Positions 1-8,744 of a stretch of DNA of 64,000 nt are shown one piece after another. The notes under the pieces were generated by a model. The model worked only from the letters and a program-made list of their open reading frames with translations. It searched no databases and was not told the DNA's origin. The DNA lies in assembly GCF_000376945.1 (NCBI RefSeq), contig NZ_AQXU01000025.1, positions 1 through 64,000 on the forward strand. Reading direction: 5' to 3'. Made by a program: the position numbers and the translations under genes. How positions within the stretch are numbered: the first letter of the stretch is position 1; every line of letters starts with the position of its first letter. This DNA comes from Leeia oryzae DSM 17879. GTDB taxonomy: Bacteria; Pseudomonadota; Gammaproteobacteria; Burkholderiales; Leeiaceae.

Positions 1-1187
1 TCGATGATCTTAGCAACCACACCCGCGCCAACGGTACGACCGCCTTCACGGATAGCGAAACGCAGACCGTCTTCCATCGCGATTGGCGCAATCAGGGCAA
101 CTTTGATTGACACGTTATCGCCTGGCATCACCATTTCTGTACCTTCTGGCAATTCTACTGCACCGGTCACGTCTGTGGTACGGAAGTAGAACTGTGGACG
201 GTAGCCATTGAAGAATGGTGTATGACGACCACCTTCATCTTTAGACAGCACGTAGATCTCTGCGCTGAATTTTGTGTGTGGGTTGATAGAACCTGGCTTA
301 GCCAAAACCTGGCCACGCTCTACGTCTTCACGCTTGGTACCGCGCAACAGAACACCCACGTTATCACCAGCTTGACCTTGATCCAGCAATTTGCGGAACA
401 TTTCAACACCGGTACATGTGGTCTTCTGAGTTGCTTTCAGACCAACGATCTCAACTTCTTCACCAACCTTAACGATACCACGTTCGATACGGCCAGTCAC
501 CACAGTACCACGACCAGAGATAGAGAACACGTCTTCTACTGGCATCAGGAACGTACCGTCAACAGCGCGTTCTGGTTCTGGAATGTAGCTATCCAGCGCA
601 GCTGCCAGTTTGAAAATCGCTGGCTCGCCGTATTCAGACTGGTCACCTTCCAGCGCCAGTTTGGCTGAACCAGTAACGATTGGTGTATCGTCACCTGGGA
701 AGTCGTATTTAGACAGCAATTCACGAACTTCCATTTCTACCAGTTCCAGCAACTCGGCATCATCAACCAAGTCTGCTTTGTTCAGGAACACAATGATGTA
801 TGGCACACCAACCTGACGAGCCAACAAGATGTGCTCGCGGGTTTGTGGCATAGGACCATCAGCTGCTGAACATACCAGAATCGCGCCATCCATCTGCGCT
901 GCACCGGTAATCATGTTCTTCACATAGTCAGCGTGACCTGGACAGTCAACGTGAGCGTAGTGACGGGTTTCTGTTTCGTATTCTACGTGTGCAGTATTAA
1001 TGGTAATACCACGTGCCTTTTCTTCTGGCGCGCTATCAATCTGATCGTAACCTTTTGCTTCGCCACCGAATTTCTTGGACAGAATCGTGGTGATCGCTGC
1101 GGTCAGAGTGGTTTTACCATGGTCAACGTGACCAATCGTGCCCACGTTAACGTGCGGTTTCGTCCGCGTGAATTTTTCCTTAGCCAT
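1..1187 (-). CDS. tuf: Translation elongation factor Tu (3' end cut by window)
   Basis: EF-Tu is the GTPase that carries aminoacyl-tRNA to the ribosomal A site. Read from the ATG at 1185-1187, the protein starts [16 protein letters not shown] and shows the G1 loop GHVDHGKT (about residues 19-26), the G3 motif DCPGH and the G4 motif NKAD. The reading frame is open to the window edge. It ends in KII plus the first two bases of a Glu codon, so only one base and the stop are missing from a product of about 396 residues. It lies directly downstream of tRNA-Tyr, tRNA-Gly and tRNA-Thr on the same strand, the classic tRNA-tufB arrangement of proteobacteria. It is probably co-transcribed with them from the promoter near 1593-1621. 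Whether a second tuf copy exists elsewhere cannot be seen. Confidence 0.98.
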   Translation of the reverse strand, partial: MAKEKFTRTKPHVNVGTIGHVDHGKTTLTAAITTILSKKFGGEAKGYDQIDSAPEEKARGITINTAHVEYETETRHYAHVDCPGHADYVKNMITGAAQMDGAILVCSAADGPMPQTREHILLARQVGVPYIIVFLNKADLVDDAELLELVEMEVRELLSKYDFPGDDTPIVTGSAKLALEGDQSEYGEPAIFKLAAALDSYIPEPERAVDGTFLMPVEDVFSISGRGTVVTGRIERGIVKVGEEVEIVGLKATQKTTCTGVEMFRKLLDQGQAGDNVGVLLRGTKREDVERGQVLAKPGSINPHTKFSAEIYVLSKDEGGRHTPFFNGYRPQFYFRTTDVTGAVELPEGTEMVMPGDNVSIKVALIAPIAMEDGLRFAIREGGRTVGAGVVAKII

Positions 1188-1251
1188 TGCGCAAAACCTC
1201 GTCTTATATATAAATGTAAATGCGAAAGTTCACAACCCAACCAAGGGCGGT

Positions 1252-1326
<75 letters not shown>

Positions 1327-1339
1327 ACAACTAGAAACC

Positions 1340-1413
1340 TGGAGCGGGTGAAGGGAATCGAACCCTCGTCTTAAGCTTGGAAGGCTTCAGCTCTACCATT
1401 GAGCTACACCCGC
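1340..1413 (-). tRNA. tRNA-Gly (anticodon TCC)
   Basis: The 74-nt cloverleaf has acceptor arm GCGGGTG/CACCCGC, anticodon TCC in the loop CTTCCAA and an encoded CCA. Only 13 nt separate it from tRNA-Thr, so it is processed from the same tRNA-tuf transcript. Confidence 0.97.
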
Positions 1414-1492
1414 CTTAAACTTCTGTCGAGTAATTCGGACTGTATATTTATATATACAACCTTATCGCCGACCGCTAGTTGCAGCATAATCT

Positions 1493-1579
<87 letters not shown>

Positions 1580-1592
1580 AAAAGAGATGCGC

Positions 1593-1621
1593 ATTATGAA
1601 TACCTACACAAAGCTTGTCAA
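1593..1621 (-). promoter_or_regulatory. Sigma70 promoter of the tRNA-Tyr/Gly/Thr-tuf unit
   Basis: On the minus strand there is a perfect -35 TTGACA (1616-1621), a 17-nt spacer and -10 CATAAT (1593-1598). A GC-containing discriminator follows, as is usual for stringently controlled stable-RNA promoters. Confidence 0.85.
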
Positions 1622-1964
1622 CACCATTTGCATCACATTTTGTAGGAAATCGTGACACTCAGCCATATTAACTATCTAAACCCATGAATTCATACAGTAA
1701 TTTATTTTAGGCATTGATGAAATAAATTTCACTTAATAGTGGCTTGGCGTCTGCCGCTGGTCTTGCCAGGCACAGATGTCAGGCCAATGCCGACTATCAG
1801 GCTTTATATAGAGGGCAGTTTCTTCCCGGAATATTGCTGATATAGCTTTTTACCTAACCCTTCTCAGGCGCGAAAAGTTATTGTGTTAGATATCTTTTCT
1901 TTAGGCTGCTTCTTCCAGGCTTTATGGTCAGTTGAAGTTTTTTGCATAATAAGCTCCTTGTCTA
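1622..1964. other. Gene-poor interval between two divergent tRNA units
   Basis: About 340 nt lie between the tRNA-Tyr and tRNA-Phe promoters. I see no recognisable gene. The only coding-like signal is a 27-codon minus-strand ORF at 1864-1947, listed separately. The sequence is AT-rich toward the tRNA-Tyr side. Confidence 0.5.
1864..1947 (-). CDS. Possible 27-residue small protein, lysine-rich
   Basis: The ATG at 1945-1947 follows a consensus ribosome binding site AAGGAG with a 6-nt gap. It opens a 27-codon frame (MQKTSTDHKAWKKQPKEK at the start) ending in TGA. The same frame stays open for a further 19 codons after that TGA before a TAA. The product would be strongly basic with no membrane segment. 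I do not recognise it. The good SD is the only real support; it may be a chance ORF or a remnant of a longer gene. Confidence 0.25.
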   Translation of the reverse strand: MQKTSTDHKAWKKQPKEKISNTITFRA

Positions 1965-1993
1965 TTGACGGGGCCTTTTAAATAGGGTTTAAT
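1965..1993 (+). promoter_or_regulatory. Sigma70 promoter of the tRNA-Phe pair
   Basis: -35 TTGACG (1965-1970), a 17-nt spacer and -10 TTTAAT (1988-1993) lie 19 nt upstream of the first tRNA-Phe. Confidence 0.8.
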
Positions 1994-2012
1994 GCTCGAC
2001 TCTTGTGCATGT

Positions 2013-2088
2013 GGCCGGGTAGCTCAGTTGGTAGAGCAACGGATTGAAAATCCGTGTGTCGGCAGTTCGATTCTGCCCCCGGCCACCA
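2013..2088 (+). tRNA. tRNA-Phe (anticodon GAA), copy 1
   Basis: The 76-nt cloverleaf has acceptor arm GGCCGGG/CCCGGCC, anticodon loop TTGAAAA (GAA), T-loop TTCGATT and an encoded CCA. It is identical in all 76 positions to copy 2. Confidence 0.97.
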
Positions 2089-2117
2089 TCGTACTTGAAG
2101 TCAACTTATGTTGTGTT

Positions 2118-2193
2118 GGCCGGGTAGCTCAGTTGGTAGAGCAACGGATTGAAAATCCGTGTGTCGGCAGTTCGATTCTGCCCCCGGCCACCA
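2118..2193 (+). tRNA. tRNA-Phe (anticodon GAA), copy 2
   Basis: Identical to copy 1 and 29 nt downstream of it, so the two form one short transcription unit that ends at the hairpin at 2219-2239. Confidence 0.97.
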
Positions 2194-2218
2194 TATATAT
2201 CTATATATGTCATTCAAT

Positions 2219-2239
2219 AGCCACTTTGTGGCTTTTTTT
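2219..2239 (+). terminator. Rho-independent terminator of the tRNA-Phe unit
   Basis: The stem AGCCAC/GTGGCT has a TTT loop and runs into a T-tract. Confidence 0.8.
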
Positions 2240-2406
2240 ATTTCTACTGTTGTAGCCCCCTCCACCTAGATGTCCCAGCTGTTGGTATTTACCTGAAATG
2301 ACTGCGGTGTCATATAAACGTCACGGCTGTGTAGCATTGCCTCTGTATAAATCGCCCTGCTTACCGATCAGCAATGATCTTATTTTTAATCAGGGAGTTT
2401 ATTTAA

Positions 2407-3531
2407 ATGCGTAAAGTACTATCTGTCGCAGTTGCGGCACTGTTTGTTTCTCCAGCCGTCTTTGCAGACAGCGGTAATGTCACCATCTACGGTAAAGTAC
2501 GTGCGGGTGTTGAGTTTTTGAATGCAGATGCAAAAACGACTGACCCTACCTCTAGTTCTCACACTTCTCAGACACTGGTCAGCAGTTTCAAGAGCCGTAT
2601 CGGCTTTAAAGGTACCGAAGATTTGGGTAACGGTCTGAGTACCGTATGGCAGATTGAGAGCGGTTTTAATGCGGATGATGGTTCAATGGATACATTGTCC
2701 TCTTCCAAGAAACTGAACGGTAACGGTACGCTGGCTTCTCGCGATACTTTTATCGGCCTGCAAAGCGCGAGCTTGGGGACACTGAAAATTGGTCGTGTTA
2801 CCTCTCCATACGACAACGTGGGTACCAAGTTTGATGGTTTTGTCGGTAGTGACCGTATCAATGGTTTCTTTGAACAGACCAACACCGACGTTGACCCATC
2901 TGCTACCGGCGGTGTTTACAACTTCCCGATTAACGTGAAGCAGAACCGTAAAAATAACGCAATTCACTATACCTCTCCGACCATCAACGGGTTTAGCGGT
3001 GCTGCCGAGTACTACCTGAACGAAAATGCGACAACAACCCAAAAAGCAGGCCGTGGCATTTCTACACGCTTATCTTACGCGGCGGATGGTTTGTCTGTTG
3101 ACTGGGGCTTTGAGCAGAACAAGACAGGTGCAAGTGCACCTGGCAACAAAGAGACTGCCAACCTGCTGAGCATTGGCTATGACGTTTTGCCTAACCTGAC
3201 ACTGGGTGGCCAAGTTTACTCACAGAAAAATAATGCTGCACAAGACATCAAAGACAAGGGTTATGGCCTGTTTGCTACCTACAAGGCATCCCCAAATCTG
3301 ACGCTGCGTGGTTTCTATGGCCATCTGAAGGCCAGCAAGAATGATGGCTTGGACACAACAGATGATTACACCCAGAAGCGTCTGGTGCTTGGCGTGAATT
3401 ATGCGTTCTCTAAGCGTACATCCATTTTTGCTGAATACCTGAATGACAAGATTAACCGCAAAGCCGTATCAGCAACCAAAGTGAATACCAGTGCCCGTAC
3501 GATCAGCATTGGTCTGTCTCACGACTTCTAA
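2407..3531 (+). CDS. Gram-negative porin
   Basis: This is an outer-membrane general-diffusion porin of the neisserial/betaproteobacterial type (374 residues, usual family size 340-400). Residues 1-20 form a signal peptide (MRKVLSVAVAALFVSPAVFA). The mature protein starts with NVTIYGKVRAGVEF, a typical first beta strand. The middle contains the conserved FKGTEDLGNGLSTVWQIE stretch, and the C-terminus HDF has the terminal Phe recognised by the BAM machinery. A good SD (AGGGAG) precedes the ATG. It is a single-gene unit flanked by the tRNA-Phe terminator and its own terminator at 3583-3611. Substrate preference cannot be read from sequence. Confidence 0.95.
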   Translation: MRKVLSVAVAALFVSPAVFADSGNVTIYGKVRAGVEFLNADAKTTDPTSSSHTSQTLVSSFKSRIGFKGTEDLGNGLSTVWQIESGFNADDGSMDTLSSSKKLNGNGTLASRDTFIGLQSASLGTLKIGRVTSPYDNVGTKFDGFVGSDRINGFFEQTNTDVDPSATGGVYNFPINVKQNRKNNAIHYTSPTINGFSGAAEYYLNENATTTQKAGRGISTRLSYAADGLSVDWGFEQNKTGASAPGNKETANLLSIGYDVLPNLTLGGQVYSQKNNAAQDIKDKGYGLFATYKASPNLTLRGFYGHLKASKNDGLDTTDDYTQKRLVLGVNYAFSKRTSIFAEYLNDKINRKAVSATKVNTSARTISIGLSHDF

Positions 3532-3582
3532 GTCGTAAATGGATAGGCATTTGCAGCACATCCGTTGATTGCCGTATTGATT

Positions 3583-3611
3583 GGCCGCCCCTAACCGGGC
3601 GGTCTTTTTTT
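3583..3611. terminator. Terminator shared by porin and the AbrB-type gene
   Basis: The stem GGCCGCCC/GGGCGGTC has one wobble and is followed by seven T on the plus strand. The stop codon of the opposing gene (3591-3593) sits inside the loop, so the two genes converge on one hairpin. Confidence 0.8.
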
Positions 3612-4637
3612 ATCTGCAAACCACAATTTATAGATAATGCTGGCTGAGCACAGCAAGAAGACTAGTCGGCATAACTGGCTGGCAGTGATATAGGCAACGC
3701 CCAGATGCAGGTTGCGTGCGGTCAGGCACATCTCGGCCATACCGCCTGGTGCGGTAGCCAGTATGGCAGTAGCAACCGGAATATGGTGAACCTTGGCCAG
3801 TAGCACGCCAAACAGCACCAAGAGCAGCTGACTGAGTGCCAGACTGGCTAGCAATCTAGGCATCAGTTGTTTAATGGACGTAAACATGCCGGGTTTAAAG
3901 CGGCAACCAAGTGCACTGCCGATCAGCCATTGGGCGGCATTAAGCATCCAGTGGGGTAAGGCGGAAAGTGGTGTACCTGAGGCTGTCAGGATGATGCTGA
4001 TCAGCAAGGGACCGAATAGCCATGCATTTGGCAGGTTTGCATGATGGCACAGAAAGCCGGCCAGTAGAGCCAGTGCCATCAGGAGGGCAAACTGCTGGTG
4101 ATCATAGTTTAGATAGATGCTTTGGTAGCTATCGTGCCCTTCTACCCCTGAGATGAGCATGGCAAAGGGAATGGTCGAGACGACACTGACAACCCTGAGA
4201 CTGTGGCAAAGGGCAATCATGGCGGGATCGCCTCCTTGTCTGGCACCTAAAACGGCCATTTCGGCCGCGCCACCGGGGAGCATGGAAAAAAAGGCGGTTG
4301 CTGGCGTCAAGTGGTTCGCCAGCAACCGCATGGTAAGGAGACCTGCAAACAGCGCGGCCAGACAGTTAGCCAAGAGCCAGGGGGCATCTGTCAGTACGGC
4401 AGCGAGGACGGGCGCGGTGAAGTAGTGCCCCAAGGCGACCCCGGTGAGCAGTTGTCCGAATTGACGCCCGCCCTCTACAACATTGGTTTTTACACCATAG
4501 ACACCTGCCAGCCCGGTAGCAAACAGCGGGCCCAGCATCCAGGGCAGCGGCAGATGGATAGCCGCTGCCCCCCATCCTGCAAGCAGGCTTAATATGGCAG
4601 TGTTAACCAGAACTGTCAGGCGGTCGGGAAGAGCCAT
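3591..4637 (-). CDS. AbrB-family integral membrane protein
   Basis: This 348-residue hydrophobic protein has about ten predicted membrane segments and an internal duplication. The motif PGGAAEM at 121-127 recurs as PGGMAEM at 297-303, and the WMLGP/WLFGP blocks repeat around residues 33 and 206. These are hallmarks of the AbrB/ammonia-monooxygenase-like putative transporter family (Pfam AbrB), which is unrelated to the Bacillus regulator of that name. Family function is poorly known. The gene starts inside the last 22 nt of the upstream ATPase gene, so it is very probably the fourth cistron of the ABC-importer operon, suggesting it handles the same or a related solute. The stop lies in the loop of the shared terminator. 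Confidence 0.85.
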   Translation of the reverse strand: MALPDRLTVLVNTAILSLLAGWGAAAIHLPLPWMLGPLFATGLAGVYGVKTNVVEGGRQFGQLLTGVALGHYFTAPVLAAVLTDAPWLLANCLAALFAGLLTMRLLANHLTPATAFFSMLPGGAAEMAVLGARQGGDPAMIALCHSLRVVSVVSTIPFAMLISGVEGHDSYQSIYLNYDHQQFALLMALALLAGFLCHHANLPNAWLFGPLLISIILTASGTPLSALPHWMLNAAQWLIGSALGCRFKPGMFTSIKQLMPRLLASLALSQLLLVLFGVLLAKVHHIPVATAILATAPGGMAEMCLTARNLHLGVAYITASQLCRLVFLLCSASIIYKLWFADKKRPPG

Positions 4638-5713
4638 AGTGCATCTGCCGGGAATGAGAGTTGGTGCTCACCTGTTGCCAGTGGCACCGCCCCGAATGCG
4701 CGGATGCGAATGGTGTCTGCTCCGTTATGCAGGTGGAACAGGTGCTCCCAGCGATCTCCCAGGAACATGGACGTAATCAGCTCTGCCTGGATGACATTTT
4801 CGCCTTCTGCATTGGTTCTGACCTGTTCCAGACGGATAAGCGCCGTGCAGGCTTTCCCGGCCTGGATGATACCTTTGCAGACCCCTTTGAGTACCCGGCC
4901 CGCAACTTCAATGCTGGCCATGCTGCCTTCTGCCTGTACGACATTGGCCGGCAGGTGGTTGTTGCTGCCCATGAAGTCGGCGGTGTAGAGTGACTCTGGA
5001 TGCGCATAAAGGGATTGCGGTGTACCGGCTTGCTCGATGCGGCCGTCTTTGAGCAGCAAGATGCGGTCTGACATCGCCATGGCTTCGGTCTGGTCATGGG
5101 TCACAACCAGTGCCGACAGGCCCAGGGTGACGATCAGCTCACGCAGCCATGCCCGGGCTTCTTCCCGCAGTTTGGCATCCAGGTTGGACAGCGGTTCGTC
5201 CAGCAGGATAACCGGCGGGTTATAGACCAAAGCACGGGCGATGGCGACACGTTGCTGCTGACCGCCAGACAACTGGTGCGGATAGCGTTCTGCCAGATGA
5301 CCCAAACCCAGGTTTTTCAGGGCTTGCGAGACACGGTCTTTGGTTTCTTCTGTGCCGACCTTGCGCAGTTTCAGACCGTAAGCGACGTTATCAAACACTG
5401 TGCGATGCGGCCAGAGTGCGTAGCTTTGAAACACCAGCCCCAGATTGCGCTTTTCTACGGCCAGCTCGAAGTCTTTGGCTCCATCGAACAAGGTGGTTTT
5501 ACCGAGGGTGATTTCTCCCTGGCTTGGATGCTCCAGACCGGCAACGGCACGCAGCAAGGTAGTTTTACCGCTACCGGATGCGCCTAGCAGTGCGACCACT
5601 TCGCCGGGGGCCAGGGTAAAGGACACGCCTTTCAGGATCGGGTTGTCGCCATATTGCAGGTGCAGATTGTTGACGGTCAGATGCAGTGCGTCGTGTTGGG
5701 TTGACTTATTCAT
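4616..5713 (-). CDS. ABC importer ATP-binding protein (FbpC/PotA type)
   Basis: This is the cytoplasmic ATPase of an importer, 365 residues. It shows Walker A GASGSGKTT (44-52), Q-loop Q96, signature LSGGQQQR (148-155), Walker B VILLDEPLSNLD (168-179) and the switch His206. A C-terminal TOBE-like beta domain (about 280-365) is typical of the iron(III)/polyamine/phosphonate/sugar-phosphate importer group. The ATG overlaps the permease stop by 8 nt, with a GGAG about 9 nt upstream inside the permease gene, so translation is coupled. It works with the binding protein at 7509 and the permease at 5706. The substrate is not deducible from the ATPase. Confidence 0.95.
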   Translation of the reverse strand: MNKSTQHDALHLTVNNLHLQYGDNPILKGVSFTLAPGEVVALLGASGSGKTTLLRAVAGLEHPSQGEITLGKTTLFDGAKDFELAVEKRNLGLVFQSYALWPHRTVFDNVAYGLKLRKVGTEETKDRVSQALKNLGLGHLAERYPHQLSGGQQQRVAIARALVYNPPVILLDEPLSNLDAKLREEARAWLRELIVTLGLSALVVTHDQTEAMAMSDRILLLKDGRIEQAGTPQSLYAHPESLYTADFMGSNNHLPANVVQAEGSMASIEVAGRVLKGVCKGIIQAGKACTALIRLEQVRTNAEGENVIQAELITSMFLGDRWEHLFHLHNGADTIRIRAFGAVPLATGEHQLSFPADALWLFPTA

Positions 5714-7388
5714 GAAGGTTTACTCCAAACTTCAGGGCGATGGCCAGGCCAATGGCAACCAGCGCCACGTTAATCAGGGACAGGGCAGCGACAATATCGA
5801 CAGCTCCGGCAGCCCACAGGGATACCAGCATGGAACCGATCACTTCGGTACCTGGGGACAGCAGATAAACACCGGTTGAGTATTCGCGCTCAAAGATCAT
5901 GAACATCAGGACCCAGCTGGACAGCAAGCCAAAGCGGATCAGCGGTAATGTCACGTCTTTACTGACGCGTGCAGCAGATGCACCAAGGGTGCGGGCACTT
6001 TCTTCCAGCTCGGGTGCGACTTGTAGCAGTGCACTGGAGATAAGGCGCATGCCGTAGGCCAGCCACACCACCATATAAGCAAGCCAGACACTGATCAGCG
6101 TACTGCGAATTTCTTTCAGCCCCGGGACAAACAGGAACACCCACAGGAAGGCCAGACCGGCCAGCAATCCAGGTACGGCGCGAGGGATCAGCACCATGTA
6201 GTCGACAATGCGGGTCAGGCCATCTTGCTTGCGATGGGAGGCGAGACCGATGGCGGTATAGGCCATAACGGCAACCCCGCCACCAATCACACCGATCAGC
6301 ACGCTGTTGAGCACGGCGCGCAGCAGGTTAGGCTGGTTCCAGATTTCGACAAAGGCGTGCAAGCTGAAGGCTTCGGCAAAGCTGACGCCCTCCCCCCAGA
6401 AGCTGACAAATGCCCGGAAGGTAATGCCACTGAGCGGTACGATAACGGTAACCAGCAACCAGAACAGCACCAGCGCCAAGGCTGGCAAACGCCATTGCCC
6501 TAAAGGCAGTCGTTTCTGGCGGGTGACCTTGCCTTTGACGGCGATATAGCGGTTAGCACTGCGCAGCAGGTAGCGTTGCAGCAGCACCAGCGGAAACGTC
6601 ACGCCAATAATGCAGACAGCGACGGCGGCCATCAGGTGATAGCTGGGGATACCCAGTTTGTTGGTCAGCTTGTACAGGTAGGAGGCCAATACCAGATGGC
6701 CTTCCGGATCGCCCAGAATCAGGGGGAGGCCGAAAATCTCGAAACCAAGGAAGAATACCAGCACACCTGAATACAGGAGGGAGGGGGCAACCATCGGCAA
6801 GCTGACGCGTCTGGCCACTTCGAATGGACTCGCGCCCGTTACCCGTGCGGCTTCTTCGACATCAGAACCGAGGTTTTTCAGTGCGGAGCTGGCATACAGA
6901 TAAACGTGCGGCACATGGGTCAACCCGGCAATCAGGGCGATGCTTGGCAGGGAATAGACATTCCAGGGTACCGTGCCGATCAGGTTTTGCACCCACAGGG
7001 TATAAAAACCCACCGGGCCGGTAGCGACCACATAACCGAAACCCAACACGAAAGGTGACACGAATACGGGCACCATAACCATGAGTTCGATCGGACGACG
7101 GCAGGGCAAGTCGGTTCTGGCCAGCAAGAAGGCCAGCGCGCCACCCAGTGGTACAGCAATGACCAGCATGGAGACGGCAATGAAGACCGTGTTCTTTAAT
7201 GCACTCCAGAAATCCGAGTCATCAAAGATGAATCTGAATGCATCCAGACCATACGCATGGTTGGGCATGAAAAATGGGGCGTTCAGCGTGCTTTGCCACA
7301 ACACCAGGCCAATCGGCATGAAGACGGCCAACGCCATGACCAGTACGACCATCGTCCGCGATAGCCCGTAACGAGCAAGAGCGTTCAT
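5706..7388 (-). CDS. ABC importer permease, two fused MetI-type halves
   Basis: This 560-residue inner-membrane permease of the FbpB type has two homologous transmembrane halves fused in one chain. The ATPase-contacting EAA loops are EEAARVTGAS (about 178-187) and EESARTLGAS (about 462-471), each followed by LPMVAP/LPLIRF. About twelve membrane helices are visible. I start at the ATG at 7386-7388 (MNALARYGL) because GAAAGGAATC precedes it; an in-frame upstream ATG at 7439 lacks a good SD. It is the second gene of the operon, 120 nt after the binding-protein gene, with a GC-rich hairpin in that gap. The fused architecture is usual for iron(III), phosphonate and sugar-phosphate importers. Confidence 0.93.
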   Translation of the reverse strand: MNALARYGLSRTMVVLVMALAVFMPIGLVLWQSTLNAPFFMPNHAYGLDAFRFIFDDSDFWSALKNTVFIAVSMLVIAVPLGGALAFLLARTDLPCRRPIELMVMVPVFVSPFVLGFGYVVATGPVGFYTLWVQNLIGTVPWNVYSLPSIALIAGLTHVPHVYLYASSALKNLGSDVEEAARVTGASPFEVARRVSLPMVAPSLLYSGVLVFFLGFEIFGLPLILGDPEGHLVLASYLYKLTNKLGIPSYHLMAAVAVCIIGVTFPLVLLQRYLLRSANRYIAVKGKVTRQKRLPLGQWRLPALALVLFWLLVTVIVPLSGITFRAFVSFWGEGVSFAEAFSLHAFVEIWNQPNLLRAVLNSVLIGVIGGGVAVMAYTAIGLASHRKQDGLTRIVDYMVLIPRAVPGLLAGLAFLWVFLFVPGLKEIRSTLISVWLAYMVVWLAYGMRLISSALLQVAPELEESARTLGASAARVSKDVTLPLIRFGLLSSWVLMFMIFEREYSTGVYLLSPGTEVIGSMLVSLWAAGAVDIVAALSLINVALVAIGLAIALKFGVNLHE

Positions 7389-7464
7389 GATGATTCCTTT
7401 CAGACAGCAGACATCCTGCAGGGTTACGCATGTAACCATGTCAGGCAGATAAACCAGGGAATGT

Positions 7465-7494
7465 TGCCGGCCGCACCCGGGGGTACAGCCGGCA
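7465..7494 (-). promoter_or_regulatory. Intercistronic hairpin between binding protein and permease genes
   Basis: TGCCGGC (7465-7471) pairs with GCCGGCA (7488-7494). No T-run follows. Such hairpins often stabilise the upstream binding-protein mRNA so that it is made in excess over the permease. That role is inferred. Confidence 0.5.
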
Positions 7495-7508
7495 GGATCA
7501 GCAGTTGC

Positions 7509-8600
7509 TTAGCGACCTAGCGCTTGCTTCCACTGTTTGATGAAGTCCAGACGTTTGGCCTGATCCAGATAGGTCAACAGGCCTGGGCCGACGGCAACCG
7601 GCTTGAGTGCGGCACCCAGGACACGTCCCAGATAGTCGCCAGAAGCCTGGCCGGCGATATCTTTACGAACGGAGTACAGATCGGCAGACATGGCCAGGAT
7701 GCTTTGGCCACGACGGGACAATACATAATCCACCCACACCTTGGCGGCATTAGGCGCTTTGGCTGTTTTGGACACAAACATCAGACGAGAGATCACCAGC
7801 GAGTAGTCTGTTGGCATCACAAAGCCAATGTTCGGGTCTGTCTTGGCACGGGTAATGGCGTAAGAACCCAGAATGTTATAACCGATCAGGTTCTCGCCGG
7901 AGGAAATACGCTCCATCATGCCGCCGGTGGAAGATTGCAGTTTGACATCCACCGCACCAAATGCCTTGGCCAGATTCCAGAAGGCGGGGTTTACTTTGGC
8001 ATCCTGGGTGACAAACAGGAAGCCGGTACCGGATTTCTCGATATCGTAAGTGGTAACCTTGCCTTTGTACTTGGCGGTATTTTTGGTCAGCAGGGTGACC
8101 AGCTCTGCGTGGGTTTTTGGCACTTCGCCGGCAGGAACCAGGCGCTTGTTGTACACGATGGAGATCGGCTCGTAGGTAGTACCGAACACTTCATCACGCC
8201 AGTGGGCCCAGTCTGGCAGGTTCTTCACTTCTGGCGTAGCGTATTTCATGGCATAGCCATCGTTCACCAGCTTTGCCTGCAAGTCCATGGCAGAGCTCCA
8301 CAGAACGTCTGCAGATGCGCCGCCAGCGGCCGTTTCACTGATGTAACGGTTATACAATTCAGTAGAGTTCACATCGTTGTATTCCAGCTTGATCGCTGGA
8401 TACATTTTCTGGAAATCTTTTAGCAGGGGTTGCATCAGGGCGGTATCGGTCGTCGAATACACCACCAGCTTGCCTTCTTTGTTGGCAGCATCAATCACAG
8501 CCTGATAGCTGGCAGGGTAGCCAGCGGGCACAGCGGCAAACGCTTGTGCAAATGGAAGAGCGGCCAGTACAGCCAGCATAACGCGACGTTGCTTATTCAT
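7509..8600 (-). CDS. Periplasmic substrate-binding protein of ABC importer
   Basis: This 363-residue protein has a signal peptide of about 22 residues (MNKQRRVMLAVLAALPFAQA). The mature part begins with the VYSTTD strand typical of the FbpA/AfuA-like solute-binding family (family 1). The ATG at 8598-8600 is preceded by GGAGA at the right distance; an upstream in-frame start at 8708 would bury the signal peptide and is rejected. It is the first gene of the operon, divergent from a TctDE-like two-component system that probably controls it. I see no clear iron-ligand Tyr-Tyr pair, so an organic anion, phosphonate or sugar phosphate is as likely as iron(III). Confidence 0.9.
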   Translation of the reverse strand: MNKQRRVMLAVLAALPFAQAFAAVPAGYPASYQAVIDAANKEGKLVVYSTTDTALMQPLLKDFQKMYPAIKLEYNDVNSTELYNRYISETAAGGASADVLWSSAMDLQAKLVNDGYAMKYATPEVKNLPDWAHWRDEVFGTTYEPISIVYNKRLVPAGEVPKTHAELVTLLTKNTAKYKGKVTTYDIEKSGTGFLFVTQDAKVNPAFWNLAKAFGAVDVKLQSSTGGMMERISSGENLIGYNILGSYAITRAKTDPNIGFVMPTDYSLVISRLMFVSKTAKAPNAAKVWVDYVLSRRGQSILAMSADLYSVRKDIAGQASGDYLGRVLGAALKPVAVGPGLLTYLDQAKRLDFIKQWKQALGR

Positions 8601-8744
8601 CTTCGTGTCTCCAATATCTACGTTTGTAATAATTATCTGGCCTAACCATTTTTTGCAGACAATCGTCAGGCAGTGATGGCATGATAAAAAAGACAAGCTT
8701 TCAATCACCTTTCATTGATATTGTTTTTTTGCAAGGTTACCGAT

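Noticed and set aside
1992-2255. 87-codon plus-strand ORF containing a repeated peptide
   Set aside because: It is a translation of the two identical tRNA-Phe genes, so the repeat is not a protein repeat.
7509-8600. Calling the first ABC importer an iron(III) transporter
   Set aside because: The family is compatible, but no iron-binding Tyr pair can be seen and the neighbours (TctDE-like, AbrB) do not suggest iron.
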